From NCBI GenBank assembly GCA_964573995.1, contig CAZNLH010000008.1, forward strand, positions 1 through 64,000: DNA of 64,000 bases, in the 5' to 3' direction. The translations under genes were made by a program, and so were the position numbers. Source of the DNA: CAZNLH01 sp964573995. Lineage in GTDB: Bacteria; Gemmatimonadota; CAZMKB01; CAZNLH01. Shown one piece after another: positions 45,601-55,538 of this stretch. Position 1 is the first letter of the stretch, and each line of letters starts with the position of its first letter. The notes beneath the pieces were generated by a model. It made no database searches and was not told the DNA's origin. It saw only the letters and a list, made by a program, of their open reading frames with translations.

Positions 45601-47976
45601 TCAAGCCCGGTATATCTTCACCGGGGTTGACTGCCACGAAGGCAGGCCGCTCCGCTTGTCGCCTGCCTCCTCAAGGATTTCCATTACGTTCGCCCCCGCC
45701 TTTGCCCACATACCGTAGCGGTGGCCCATTCCGATGGGGACAGACAACACCCCCTCTACAATTCCCTCAAAGACCCTTGCCCTGAGTTGAATCTTTCCCC
45801 GCCTCGACTCCAACCAGACCAGGTCGCCGTCCTTGATACCGACCTTATCCGCCGTGACGGGGTTGATCTCAACCCAACTCTCCCATGTGAGCCCAGCCAT
45901 CGGACCGTTCGATTCTATGACCCACGGTACCCTCGTGCCCTCCCCGTCATCGATCTTCGACATGCGGAAGGGGACGAGTAAGAATGGATAATCGATATCC
46001 TTGGTTATCTCCACGTCCTCGTGATGCGGCAGAGAGCCGAGATCTTTCCCCTCGATCTCGCCCAGTTCAGGGATGAAGAAATGCACTTTCTTGTCCCTGT
46101 TGCCGCATACGGCGGCCCAGTTCTCCCAGTCCACGAAGGGGTCATACCATCCACCCCTCTCTATGAGCAGGTCCCAGAACTTATCAAAGTCGTACTTGGG
46201 CTTGATCCACCAACCCCTTCCCTCGAGGTTTTCGGCCAGGTGGCGCTCGAAGGAGCCATCGAGTACCATACCCCTGCCGGCCTCGAAGAGGCCCTTGGCG
46301 CGGTACCTGAGGAGTTCCTCCATATCCTTGAACTTCACAGTCGAGGCGCTCTTGTCGCCGAATTTCTCGAGAAGTCTCAGCAGGACATCCCCCGCGTTCT
46401 TTGTATTGTGCACCTGTGATACCACCGGTTTCACAACCCCCCAGACTGAGTAAGGAAACGTGGGGCTGGCAAAGGCATCCTCCCACTTCTCGAGGAAGTG
46501 GTCATCCGGAATTACGAGATCGGCGAAGCAGGACGTCTCATCCATTACAGATGAGAAACTCACCACAAAGGGAATCTTCTGCAGCGCTTTCTGAAATGCA
46601 TCTCCGTCTATCTGCGAGAAGACCGGGTTGGTCCTGTATACGAACAAGAGATCCATGCCCACATTCTGTTGCGACTGCCACAGGACCTTCTCCGGGAACT
46701 TGTTTATCCTTGGATACTCCGTCTTCAATATGATGCCGCTCTCGGCCAGGTACCTCTCTCCGCTCCCGGGCGATGAGACATCGCCGGCCTTCCCTCCCGG
46801 CAAGGGTACCAGGGAAAGGTCACGCTGAACGGTGATCCCCCCGCTGCGTCCGACGTTCCCCTTCAGGAGATTCAGCGTGTGGACGGCCATCAGGGAGAAT
46901 AACCCGTTGGTCTGGTAACTCACCATGATATCACCGACGGCTACCGCGTGGTCCGCGTTGCCGAACTTCTTCCCCAGCCGCAGGATCGTCTCTTCCTTGA
47001 CCCCTGTAATCCTCGATACCTCCTCCGGGTAATAAAACTGTAATATCAGGTCCCGCATACCGATGTGATTGGTCCCGTCCGCATCGATCCAACTATCGAA
47101 GCCCGTGGTCCTGCGCGTGATGAAATCGTGATCGAACAAGTCTTCCTTGATCAGAACGTACGCCATCCCAAGGGCAAGGGCCCCATAAGTGCCGGGTTTG
47201 ATGGGTACCCATTCCGCCGCCTGGGTGCCGGTCCGGGAGAGGCGGTGCTCGATCTGGATCAGGTCGCCCTTGCTCCCCACGCTCCTCCCCTTCAGGTCTC
47301 CATAAGCCCCCTGTGCCTGCAGTGGGGAATACCAGGCATTGAGGAGGTCCACCCCGAAAGAAAAGATGGTATCGGTGTTCTTGAGGTCGAAGGCCGGGTA
47401 CCGAGGGATTCCATGCATGAGGTTAAATACGTGAGGATAGGCGTCCAGCCTGTCATCCAGATAGATAGTACCACGGCCCGTTCCCTTTACGAAGGTATGA
47501 ATCAGGTCCGCCATGGAACCGGAAGAGGCCCCTGATAGGAACGCCACGCCATCCATCTTTCCATCTCTTTTCAATGCAGTCAACTTTTCATTTAGAATGG
47601 ACAGTGCCTCATCCCACTCGATGTCGCGCCACTTCCCGCCCCCCTTTTCTCCTTCCCTCACCCTCGGGCCATGGAGCCGGTCCGGGCTGTATAGGAGTTC
47701 CAGGGCGGCCATGCCGGTGGGACATATCCCTCCCCGGTTTATCGGGTTGAAGACGTTCCCCATGATATCCACGAGAGATCCGTCAACGATCCTGCAGGTA
47801 ATCCCGCACGCCCCGGGGCACAGGGTGCAGGTGGTGTTTATCATTCTCTCTATCCCCGGCGCCCAGCCAGAATCGGGGCGAGTGGTAGGGACCTTCGATC
47901 CCAGTACCCGATCTAAGGGGAGAGCCAGCCCCCCAACCGTTGTGCCGATAATTTTAACGAAGTCTCTTCGCTTCAT
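45601..47976 (-). CDS. Tat-exported MopB-family protein (QrcB/PsrA-like)
   Basis: A 791-residue molybdopterin-oxidoreductase-fold protein. A twin-arginine signal (MKRRDFVKIIGTTVGGLAL) is followed by 'TTCTLCPGACGIT' and 'GGICPTG', the four cysteines for an N-terminal [4Fe-4S] cluster. The C-terminal dinucleotide-binding region has 'IESNGPMAGLTWESWVEINP'. At the position where Mo-bearing relatives place a Cys/Sec/Ser/Asp ligand, I see 'FGVDLLNAWYSPLQ' and no obvious ligand, as in QrcB, which lacks molybdenum. Substrate therefore unresolved: either a Qrc-like electron conduit or a true reductase. It is a full-size paralogue of the ActB N-terminal half. Confidence 0.85.
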   Translation of the reverse strand: MKRRDFVKIIGTTVGGLALPLDRVLGSKVPTTRPDSGWAPGIERMINTTCTLCPGACGITCRIVDGSLVDIMGNVFNPINRGGICPTGMAALELLYSPDRLHGPRVREGEKGGGKWRDIEWDEALSILNEKLTALKRDGKMDGVAFLSGASSGSMADLIHTFVKGTGRGTIYLDDRLDAYPHVFNLMHGIPRYPAFDLKNTDTIFSFGVDLLNAWYSPLQAQGAYGDLKGRSVGSKGDLIQIEHRLSRTGTQAAEWVPIKPGTYGALALGMAYVLIKEDLFDHDFITRRTTGFDSWIDADGTNHIGMRDLILQFYYPEEVSRITGVKEETILRLGKKFGNADHAVAVGDIMVSYQTNGLFSLMAVHTLNLLKGNVGRSGGITVQRDLSLVPLPGGKAGDVSSPGSGERYLAESGIILKTEYPRINKFPEKVLWQSQQNVGMDLLFVYRTNPVFSQIDGDAFQKALQKIPFVVSFSSVMDETSCFADLVIPDDHFLEKWEDAFASPTFPYSVWGVVKPVVSQVHNTKNAGDVLLRLLEKFGDKSASTVKFKDMEELLRYRAKGLFEAGRGMVLDGSFERHLAENLEGRGWWIKPKYDFDKFWDLLIERGGWYDPFVDWENWAAVCGNRDKKVHFFIPELGEIEGKDLGSLPHHEDVEITKDIDYPFLLVPFRMSKIDDGEGTRVPWVIESNGPMAGLTWESWVEINPVTADKVGIKDGDLVWLESRRGKIQLRARVFEGIVEGVLSVPIGMGHRYGMWAKAGANVMEILEEAGDKRSGLPSWQSTPVKIYRA

Positions 47977-48091
47977 GGTACCCGCTCAGCAGGTTGTAGT
48001 TTGTAAAGAGAAATTGAATCCACTCTCCCCCCTACTTCCCGAAATTCCCCAACCAGGGGTTGTTTTCATCCAGATCCTATAGATCACCAAT

Positions 48092-48598
48092 CTACCGGTG
48101 GCAGGCAACACAATCCGTCGTTACTCCCATCCGCTTGTGGCAATCGAGGCAAAAATTCATATCCACCTTGACAAGGGGCCGAGGAGGCGGCGAGGTTGCC
48201 TCTGCGATGGAGCCGTGACATTTCTCGCACTCCAACCCGGCAATCGTCACATGTCTCCTGTGGGAAAAATAGACGTGATCTGCCAAGTTGAAAAGTTTCT
48301 TGAAAGTGATCCCCTTACCGGACGCCAGGCTCGTAATCAACTTCTTCTCTTCAGGGCTGTCTGTTATAGGCTCCTCGTGACAACCCCCACATACCTCCTC
48401 ACCCGGAAGGCCTGCGGCGGCATGTTCCTTGAAATATTGATGGCAGTCAATGCAATCTATGCCGACGTCTCCGGTATGGATACTGTGATTGAAGGCGATC
48501 GGTTGAATGACGGAAGGTCGATGCGAAACGATCGAATAGAGGGCAGCCAGGGCCCCGATGATTACGATGAGTATTAAGAGCGTCTTTAACTTCTGCAT
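48092..48598 (-). CDS. Pentaheme c7/ActA-like cytochrome (second module)
   Basis: A 168-residue membrane-anchored (residues 5-24) cytochrome with five CXXCH sites: CIDCH, CGGCH, CEKCH, CLDCH, CVACH, and extra His ligands in 'FNHSIHTGD' and 'FSHRRHV'. It aligns along its length with ActA in this cluster ('QPIAFxHxIHxGD', 'HRRH/HKRH', 'CLDCHK'). It takes the QrcA position, first of the second module. The ATG opens the hydrophobic anchor; an upstream reading adds 35 unrelated residues. A 171-base space before it may hold a separate promoter. Confidence 0.9.
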   Translation of the reverse strand: MQKLKTLLILIVIIGALAALYSIVSHRPSVIQPIAFNHSIHTGDVGIDCIDCHQYFKEHAAAGLPGEEVCGGCHEEPITDSPEEKKLITSLASGKGITFKKLFNLADHVYFSHRRHVTIAGLECEKCHGSIAEATSPPPRPLVKVDMNFCLDCHKRMGVTTDCVACHR

Positions 48599-48769
48599 TC
48601 TACCCGTAGTGTCAAGTCCCTCAGTCGGTATTGAGAGAAGGCTTATAATTGGAGATTGGCAGGCGCCTCCATCATGTCCCCGAGAGGTGGTAAACGCACA
48701 CAATCAACGTTCCACGGCGACAAACCGACAAAAAATAAAAGGGCCGCCCTGATAATTCAAGATAAATTT

Positions 48770-50041
48770 TCATGCATTTTCCAATCCCCACCCGTTTGTT
48801 CCTCTTGCCCGAGCATCACTGGGAAGCAGTGGGAACCTCTTTGCAAAGGCAATATAAACGAGGACGAAAGCCGCCATAAATGCAATCGTCACCGCGAATT
48901 CCGTGAATCCAAGAGGGACCTCGCTTCCGTGCCATAGTGTCGGTACCACGAGCAGGTATCGCTCCAGCCACATCCCCACAAAGACCAGTATGGCGATTGG
49001 AAGGAGATATCGCGGCTTCTTCTTCGCCGGCCGGCTGAGGAGCAACAGGAACGGGAGGAGGAAACAGGCCGCGAGGACCGCCAGGGAAACAGGCAGCCAC
49101 TGGGGTTCCTTTATCCTGTTTACAAGGAAGGTGATCTCCTCCGGTATGTTTCCATACCAGATGACCAGGTACTGAGACCAGAAAAAGTCGAGGGCGATCA
49201 GGCAAAACACGAACAGCATCAGGCCGATGTCCCTGAAATGTGCCTCGGTCACATAGCCGCCCAGATCCAGTACGCGCGAGACCAGGATCACAACGATGGC
49301 GATCCCTGCGATCCCCAGGTAGAGATTGGTCATGAAGTAATAGGCCCCGAACAGGGTGCTGTACCAGTAAGGATCGAGCGACATGACAAAGTCGTATGCG
49401 ATCATCGAATAGACCACGGCATAGACAAAGAGGATCACCGGGGACAGCCACCTCAGTGCCCTGTCGCTCCTCTCTCGCTCAGCCTCGAAGCCCCTCCATC
49501 CACTTGTGAACCAATTGAAGAACCGGCTACCCTTCAGGCTGCCCTCCTCCAGCATGGCGCCGACATCTGGACGGAAGGAATGATAGAGGAATACCAGGTT
49601 GAAGATATTGAGTACGATCAAGTTGAAGTTCTCACGCACGAAGAAGTGGGTGATATCCAACAGGAACGCCTTCTCCGGGACAGGTTCCCTCACCCATACG
49701 AAGATGGTGTCATCGCCGATATAGAGCACGAGAAACAACACGAGTGCCACCGGAGAGAAGAGGGCCATCCCCTCCATGATGTGCGTGATGTTCTTCCCCC
49801 ACTTCCCGTTCGTGGTATGCAGCAGGGCGGAAACCGTAACCCCCGCCTGTGAAAGACCGGACCAGAAGAGGAGGTTCACGAGGTAGATCTCCCAGACACG
49901 GATATCGCCCCTCCTCAGCGCGCCAAGAGCGAAAACAATCAGCCCGGGAACGAGCAGGATGGATAGCAAGATCCGTAGCGACTTGAGGCCCCTTCCCTCG
50001 CTCAGCATGAAACTATTGACAGGCGGCGAGTCACTCTTCAT
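48770..50041 (-). CDS. actF: Alternative complex III membrane subunit ActF
   Basis: A 423-residue NrfD-family membrane protein with about ten spans ('YLVNLLFWSGLSQAGVTVSALLHTT', 'DPYWYSTLFGAYYFMTNLYLG', 'GNIPEEITFLVNR'). ActF pairs with ActC in the membrane arm; in known complexes it has no quinone site but carries proton-path residues. It overlaps actE by 11 bases. Confidence 0.92.
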   Translation of the reverse strand: MKSDSPPVNSFMLSEGRGLKSLRILLSILLVPGLIVFALGALRRGDIRVWEIYLVNLLFWSGLSQAGVTVSALLHTTNGKWGKNITHIMEGMALFSPVALVLFLVLYIGDDTIFVWVREPVPEKAFLLDITHFFVRENFNLIVLNIFNLVFLYHSFRPDVGAMLEEGSLKGSRFFNWFTSGWRGFEAERERSDRALRWLSPVILFVYAVVYSMIAYDFVMSLDPYWYSTLFGAYYFMTNLYLGIAGIAIVVILVSRVLDLGGYVTEAHFRDIGLMLFVFCLIALDFFWSQYLVIWYGNIPEEITFLVNRIKEPQWLPVSLAVLAACFLLPFLLLLSRPAKKKPRYLLPIAILVFVGMWLERYLLVVPTLWHGSEVPLGFTEFAVTIAFMAAFVLVYIAFAKRFPLLPSDARARGTNGWGLENA

Positions 50042-50549
50042 CGGTAGACTGGAAACTCCTCAGGTGATTGATAACGAGCCAGCGGTCGCGCACGCTCAAT
50101 TCCTCCCGGTAATTCGGCATGTTCAGTCCACCCCCCACAATTATGGAGTAGAAATCCGAATCCGAGTAATCACGGTAATCCGGGTCCGTCAAGTCCGGGG
50201 TCGCAAAATCCTCGGTCAACTCCCTCCCCTTCCCATCTATCCCGTGGCAGGCGGCGCAATATTTACCGAACAGGGCCTTCCCCCTCTCTCTGTCCTTTTC
50301 GCTAAGGCCTGTCTTAAACGGATTGACCGGTTCCTTCTCGGACTCGAGGGAATCACTGAGTTCACCCCCCTCGACCGGTAGTGTATTGGCCGGTAACTCG
50401 AGCGCCCGTTGCTGGGGTTGCAGGGCGGGTGAATCATACATGTTCCTGCTCCATGGCCATCCCCCCTCCGGCTTACATCCCGGGACAGAGAGCAGGCTGA
50501 ACAGCAAGACGCCGTAGAGTAAGAGATCAACTCCTGATTTCCACCGCAC
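50031..50549 (-). CDS. actE: Alternative complex III monoheme cytochrome ActE
   Basis: A 172-residue lipoprotein. A GTG start with GGAGG six bases upstream gives a basic signal peptide and lipobox (SVPGC). One heme site, 'YCAACHGIDGKGRE', and the Met ligand in 'GGGLNMPNYRE' make a class I cytochrome c. ActE delivers quinol-derived electrons to an oxidase or soluble cytochrome. A start at 50642 would overlap actD by over 100 bases and is unlikely. Confidence 0.93.
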   Translation of the reverse strand: MRWKSGVDLLLYGVLLFSLLSVPGCKPEGGWPWSRNMYDSPALQPQQRALELPANTLPVEGGELSDSLESEKEPVNPFKTGLSEKDRERGKALFGKYCAACHGIDGKGRELTEDFATPDLTDPDYRDYSDSDFYSIIVGGGLNMPNYREELSVRDRWLVINHLRSFQSTDEE

Positions 50550-51027
50550 CGTTTTCCTCCATGACCTGTCCAGATCGCCTCGTATCGACATCCGGCCCCT
50601 CCACCAGGATCCCGAGATGATCTTCCGAAAAGGAGGGATCATAGGAGCGGTGGATATTGGGCCTTCTTACCGGCGAAAGGAGAAAGTAACCGATCGCGGT
50701 CAGGATCGTGGACAACAGGATGGTCAATTCGAAGGCGATGACAAGGTAAGGCGGTATCGATATGATCGGTTTTCCACCCACAATGAGGGAATACACCTCC
50801 GAACAGAAAATCGTCAAGGCCGCGCCGCTCGCAAATCCCAACAGCCCCCCAGTAAGTGTGAAGTAACGGATCGGGCTTTCCTTCTCCTCCAGAACCTCGT
50901 TTATTTCGTCGTAAGGTACGGGGGTATAGGTGAAGATCCTCTCTATGCCCATCCCCCTCAGCGCCTCGAGGGACCTCATGAAGGCCTCGAAATCGTCGTA
51001 TATGCCGAGGACCGTACCGCGCTTCAT
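50527..51027 (-). CDS. actD: Alternative complex III subunit ActD (DUF3341)
   Basis: A 166-residue protein with a soluble N-terminal domain ('VLGIYDDFEAFMRSLEALRGMG') and a membrane hairpin (about 60-82 and 98-122). 'YDEINEVL...SPIRYFTLTGGLLG' is the DUF3341 signature. The C-terminal tail is charged. It starts four bases inside actC. Confidence 0.94.
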   Translation of the reverse strand: MKRGTVLGIYDDFEAFMRSLEALRGMGIERIFTYTPVPYDEINEVLEEKESPIRYFTLTGGLLGFASGAALTIFCSEVYSLIVGGKPIISIPPYLVIAFELTILLSTILTAIGYFLLSPVRRPNIHRSYDPSFSEDHLGILVEGPDVDTRRSGQVMEENGAVEIRS

Positions 51028-52370
51028 GCGACGACACCCTCACCGGCCCCGCGCGGCCTGGGCAGGGCCTCCTTCATCTCCGTAATCGCAACACAGGGAA
51101 ACATCTTGATGAATATGAGGAAGAGTAGGAAGAAGAAACTGAACGATCCGAGGGTTATCCCAAGTTCCACCGGGCTCACGTGGTACGTGCCCCAGGCAAA
51201 GGGATCGAACGACCGCCCCAGGGAGGTCACTATTATGACGAACCGTTCCGACCACATCCCGAAATTGATGAGTATCGGTATGGTGAACAACGCAATGAGA
51301 TTCCTACGCACGCCCCTGATCAGGAAGGCAAGCGGTGCGACCGCATTGAAGAGGAGCATGACCCACATGAAGGGGGCATAATCCCCGAACAGCCTGTAGC
51401 GATATATCTCCTGTTCGACCGGGTTGTTGCTGTACCAGGCCATACCGAACTCGGTCACGTACGCATAACCCACGATCAGCCCGGTCAGAATGATCAGTTT
51501 TGCCAGGTTCTCGAAGTGATCGATCGTGATGAACTTATCGAGTTTGAAGACACGCCGCATGGGTATCAAGATTATTAGGACCATAGAGAGCCCGGAATGG
51601 ATGGCCCCGGCAACGAAATATGGGGCGAATATGGTGCTGTGCCATCCGGGGAGGACCCCCATGGCGAAGTCCCACGAGACGATGCTGTGGACGGAAATGA
51701 CCAGCGGCGTGGCGAGCGCAGCGAAGAAGGCGTAAGCGCGGGTATAATGCCGCCACTGCCTGTTAGTCCCCCGCCAGGAGAGCGAGAGGACGCTGTACAA
51801 CCTCCGGCGCCATCCCCTGTAATGGTCCCGGTAGACGGCGAGGTCCGGCATAAGGCCGAGGTAGAGGAACATGCTGCTTACGGTCAGATACGTCAGGACT
51901 GCAAAGACATCCCAGCATAGGGGAGAACGGAAATTAGGGAAGAGGACCCGTTCGTTCGGGTAGGGAAGCAGGTAATAGAACCTCCACATTCGACCGAGGT
52001 GGATAATGGGGAACAGTCCCGCCGTCAGGACGGCAAATACCGTCATCGCCTCGGCGCTCCGGTAGATTGCGGTCCTCCACTTTGCCCTTACCAGGAACAG
52101 GATGGCGGAGATCAGTGTGCCTGAGTGGGCGATCCCTACCCAGAATACGAAGTTCGTTATGTAGAGGCCCCACCCTACCGGGTTGTTCAGCCCCGTCATC
52201 CCCATCCCGTAATAGATCTGCAGCCACCATGAATAACCGCCGATGGCGCAGCCAACGACAGTCAATAAGAGCGCAAGGTAATACACCCGCCCGGGCAAGG
52301 CGATCGTGCGCATCAATTCGCTGTTGACGACGCTATAAGTGAGTTGCCCCTCTTCGTCTCTCTCAGACAA
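51024..52370 (-). CDS. actC: Alternative complex III quinol-oxidising subunit ActC
   Basis: A 448-residue NrfD-family protein with about ten spans and the quinol site next to the ActB ferredoxin domain. Motifs include 'FWVGIAHSGTLISAIL', 'RSAEAMTVFAVLTAG', 'LGRMWRFYYLLPYPN' and 'SVHSIVSWDFAMGVLPGWHSTIFAPYFVAGAI'. It overlaps actB by eight bases and actD by four. Confidence 0.95.
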   Translation of the reverse strand: MSERDEEGQLTYSVVNSELMRTIALPGRVYYLALLLTVVGCAIGGYSWWLQIYYGMGMTGLNNPVGWGLYITNFVFWVGIAHSGTLISAILFLVRAKWRTAIYRSAEAMTVFAVLTAGLFPIIHLGRMWRFYYLLPYPNERVLFPNFRSPLCWDVFAVLTYLTVSSMFLYLGLMPDLAVYRDHYRGWRRRLYSVLSLSWRGTNRQWRHYTRAYAFFAALATPLVISVHSIVSWDFAMGVLPGWHSTIFAPYFVAGAIHSGLSMVLIILIPMRRVFKLDKFITIDHFENLAKLIILTGLIVGYAYVTEFGMAWYSNNPVEQEIYRYRLFGDYAPFMWVMLLFNAVAPLAFLIRGVRRNLIALFTIPILINFGMWSERFVIIVTSLGRSFDPFAWGTYHVSPVELGITLGSFSFFFLLFLIFIKMFPCVAITEMKEALPRPRGAGEGVVA

Positions 52371-55365
52371 GGTCTTCCCCGTAAATGATTTTCTTCAAGT
52401 AGGTAATCGCCGGCTTGGTGTTGATGTACTCGAGGACCTTGTATCCCCGAGCGCTCCTGGACTTCCTGGATACCTCGGAATCCGGGTCCTTCAGGTTGCC
52501 GAAGGTAATAGCCCGTGTCGGGCACGTCTGCGCGCAGGCAGGGATCACTTCGCCGTCTTTCACCTTTCGGTCCTCGTCCTTCGCCCGATCCTTCGCCGCA
52601 ACGATCCTCTGTATGCAAAATGTGCACTTCTCCATCACCCCTTTATTCCTGACCGTAACATTGGGATTCAACTGGAGGTCCAGCGGCTTTGTGAAGTGGT
52701 AACTGAACCAGTTGAACCGTCGGACAGCGTACGGGCAATTATTCGCACAGTACCTGGTTCCCACACAACGATTGTAGATCTGGGCGTTCAAGCCCTCGTG
52801 CGTGTGATACGTGGCATAAACCGGGCATACCGGCTCGCAGGGAGCATCCTCGCACTGCTGGCATGGGACCGGAATGAAGCGAACCTCACTGGGGCGCTCA
52901 TGGTTATAATACCGTTCCACCCGGACCCAGGCCATCTCCCGCCCCTTCTTGTATTGTTCCGGCCCTATAACATAAATGTTGTTCTCGGCGTAACAGGCGA
53001 CCACGCAGGCACCGCACCCGATACAGGCATTCAGGTCGATCACCATGCCCCATCTATAATCAGGGTGCTTATAGGGGGAAAGGAGTTCCTTGAACTTGCG
53101 CTCCTCGTGGGCCGGCTCTCCCTGCCGCTTGGTGGTCATGTCCCGCAGTTCGGCGATATCGATCGTCTGTGCGATTCCACGTCCCTTATCGAAGGGGGTC
53201 CCTTCAGGCGTGGGGACCTCCACCCTCTCCTCCGTCTTTTTCAGTTGGACCTTGACGCAGAGGTAAGCGCTCTCCCCGGAGAGATCATCCACGGCGAGTG
53301 GAAGGAGTTCCATCGGGTTCACCCCAGTCCCGTCTGCGAAGCGACCGTACGCCCGATGCCCCTGGCCCATTGCAATGGCCACTGTCTCCTCGAGGGCTTG
53401 GTTGGAGATATAAACCGGCCCCTTGACCGCACCATAGGGGGAAGAGACGCTGAGGACATCTCCTTTCTTCAAGCCCATCTTCCTCGACTTATCCTTTGAG
53501 ACCTCTATGCACGTGCTCCACACATTTTGCAACATCGGATCCTGTAGTTCCTGCAGCCACGGCCTGTTCGCCCCCCGGCCGTCGTATCGCGCAAGGGATG
53601 GGTATACCATCAGGGTCGCCTCATTGCCCTCAAACTCACTGCCGGGTCGAGGTTCCGAACCCAACGTCCCCGAGGACTCTATCCGTGGTCCCTCCCACTC
53701 GATGGTAAACGCCTTATCCGACAGAATGACCGGAGATGACTTCAACTCGCCGAAGAGACCCCCGCGCCTCAACACATCTTCCCAGAACTTCCGGAACCCC
53801 CCTGTTTCATCATGCTTACGTGCGATTTCCTTCCAGGAATCCATCAGGAAATTGTAATAACTCTTATACTTCGCAAGCCCTGAGTGCTCACCGACGGAAC
53901 GGCGTGAGATCTCGATCAGGAGGTCACCGGTGTGCTTCGAATCGCCGAGGGGCCTGATCATGGGCTGCAATAGTCCACGGACCATGTCGGACGGCTCATA
54001 ATCATCCCACGACTCGAGAGAATGGTGGATGGGAAGGATATAGCCGCTCGCGCTCGTCGTCTCCGTTAACGTCTCATCACACGATACCACGGTTTTCACC
54101 TCACCGAGCCCCCCCAGAAAACCGGCTGAAGGAGGTAGGGAATAGACCGGGTTCACGCCATCGACGATAAGCAGGTCTATCCTCCCGCTCCTCATCCGCT
54201 CTATCAGTTCGGAGACGGATCCCCGCCGCCCTGATAATGATACGGGGCCATGGTCGGGGAGGTCGATCGTCTTACCGTAGTTGCCGAGGTAATAATTCAG
54301 GACGTTCACCGCCACGTTATTCCTGGTGGAGTTTGAGCCGCTCGACTCGGCGCTCCCGGGGAGTATCAACGAACGCCTCGAAACGGCGATGAGCCTCGCT
54401 ACCGACCTCAGCCTGTCTTCAGCAACACCGGTAAGGCGGGTGACGTTCTTGGGGTCATACGGCCCGACGAGATGCCTCAATGAGTCACGATCGATAGTAG
54501 TAGAAGGGGGCCTGAGCCCGTCTTCCTCGAGTATCTTCAATACTCCCAGTGCGAAGGCCCCGTATGTGCCCGGCCTTATCAGCACCATCTCGTCGGCGTT
54601 GGCAGCCGTGAGAGACTGCCGGGGAGAGACAACCACCATCTTGCCCAGTATTCCCTCCCGGTAACTCCGCATCATGGAAAAATCCCTGGCGTAGGTCATG
54701 GGCGAAATCCAGGTCTCCAGGAAGTCGGCCCCGAAAGAGACTACCAGGTCGGCCTCATTGAACCGGTACAGGGGTAACAGCCCTCGGCCAAAACAGATCT
54801 CGTTCGCAGCCACCATGGATTTGTAAGAAATCGGCTCATACTCGTAGATACCGAATCCCGGGAGATCACGGCTCCAGATGTCAATGAGCCTGGCCATCGT
54901 TCCGGACAGATGAGGAAATACGACCGCCGCTCGATCCAGGGAACCCTTCTCCTTCAACCCACGCACCTCTTCGGCTATGCGCGCAAGCGCCTTCTCCCAA
55001 CCTATCGATCCGAACTTTCCGTTCTCCGCTTTTACCAGCGGTTCTCTCACCCTGTCGGGGTTGTAGAGGCCCTGCAGGGCGGCCTGCCCGCGGGCGCACA
55101 GCACGCCCCTGTTCACCGGGTGCAGGGGGTTGCCTTCGATCTTTATCGGCCTACCTCCCATGCTGGCAACCACTATCCCGCAACCCGCCGGGCACTCCCT
55201 GCAGACCGATGCATACCAGTTTACAACCCCCGGGATGTACTCCTGTTGAGGAGTGACATGGGAGACCAGTCGCTTTACAGGCTCCCTGGCACAACCTACG
55301 AGCGAGGCCAATCCCACGCTACCCATGACCTTCAGAAAAGCCCTTCTATCGAGATCGAAATCCAT
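52363..55365 (-). CDS. actB: Alternative complex III iron-sulfur subunit ActB
   Basis: A 1,000-residue fusion. Residues 1-750 are a MopB-type domain after a Tat-like start (LDRRAFLKVMGSVGLASLVGC, also a possible lipobox). It retains 'CRECPAGCG' and 'GVLCARG', the four cysteines of an N-terminal cluster. Residues 760-1000 are a ferredoxin domain: 'CIGCGACVVACY', 'CQQCEDAPCEPVCP', 'CVGTRYCANNCP', 'CTFCIQR' with 'CAQTCP'. In the third group Thr replaces a Cys, the arrangement expected for the single [3Fe-4S] cluster of ACIII. It conducts electrons from the ActC quinol site to ActA/ActE. Confidence 0.95.
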   Translation of the reverse strand: MDFDLDRRAFLKVMGSVGLASLVGCAREPVKRLVSHVTPQQEYIPGVVNWYASVCRECPAGCGIVVASMGGRPIKIEGNPLHPVNRGVLCARGQAALQGLYNPDRVREPLVKAENGKFGSIGWEKALARIAEEVRGLKEKGSLDRAAVVFPHLSGTMARLIDIWSRDLPGFGIYEYEPISYKSMVAANEICFGRGLLPLYRFNEADLVVSFGADFLETWISPMTYARDFSMMRSYREGILGKMVVVSPRQSLTAANADEMVLIRPGTYGAFALGVLKILEEDGLRPPSTTIDRDSLRHLVGPYDPKNVTRLTGVAEDRLRSVARLIAVSRRSLILPGSAESSGSNSTRNNVAVNVLNYYLGNYGKTIDLPDHGPVSLSGRRGSVSELIERMRSGRIDLLIVDGVNPVYSLPPSAGFLGGLGEVKTVVSCDETLTETTSASGYILPIHHSLESWDDYEPSDMVRGLLQPMIRPLGDSKHTGDLLIEISRRSVGEHSGLAKYKSYYNFLMDSWKEIARKHDETGGFRKFWEDVLRRGGLFGELKSSPVILSDKAFTIEWEGPRIESSGTLGSEPRPGSEFEGNEATLMVYPSLARYDGRGANRPWLQELQDPMLQNVWSTCIEVSKDKSRKMGLKKGDVLSVSSPYGAVKGPVYISNQALEETVAIAMGQGHRAYGRFADGTGVNPMELLPLAVDDLSGESAYLCVKVQLKKTEERVEVPTPEGTPFDKGRGIAQTIDIAELRDMTTKRQGEPAHEERKFKELLSPYKHPDYRWGMVIDLNACIGCGACVVACYAENNIYVIGPEQYKKGREMAWVRVERYYNHERPSEVRFIPVPCQQCEDAPCEPVCPVYATYHTHEGLNAQIYNRCVGTRYCANNCPYAVRRFNWFSYHFTKPLDLQLNPNVTVRNKGVMEKCTFCIQRIVAAKDRAKDEDRKVKDGEVIPACAQTCPTRAITFGNLKDPDSEVSRKSRSARGYKVLEYINTKPAITYLKKIIYGEDLV

Positions 55366-55538
55366 GCGGCGATAGTTTCCTTATCCTAAGTATGTGAGGC
55401 AATAACAATGCAGGTCTAAGGCAAGGGTATCCCATCCCCTTCCAGAGGAGCCGGGATCCCTGCAACCGAGGCGGCCCGATCACCTCTTCATGCCCGCTTT
55501 GACGAGACATCAAAGATCCTCAATTCCGGCCATAACCA

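Noticed and set aside
52339..53499. Plus-strand 386-codon open frame
   Set aside because: Antisense to the ferredoxin half of actB.
52363..55365. Formate dehydrogenase or nitrate reductase catalytic subunit
   Set aside because: Fusion to a C-terminal ferredoxin domain and position among actA, actC-F identify ActB.
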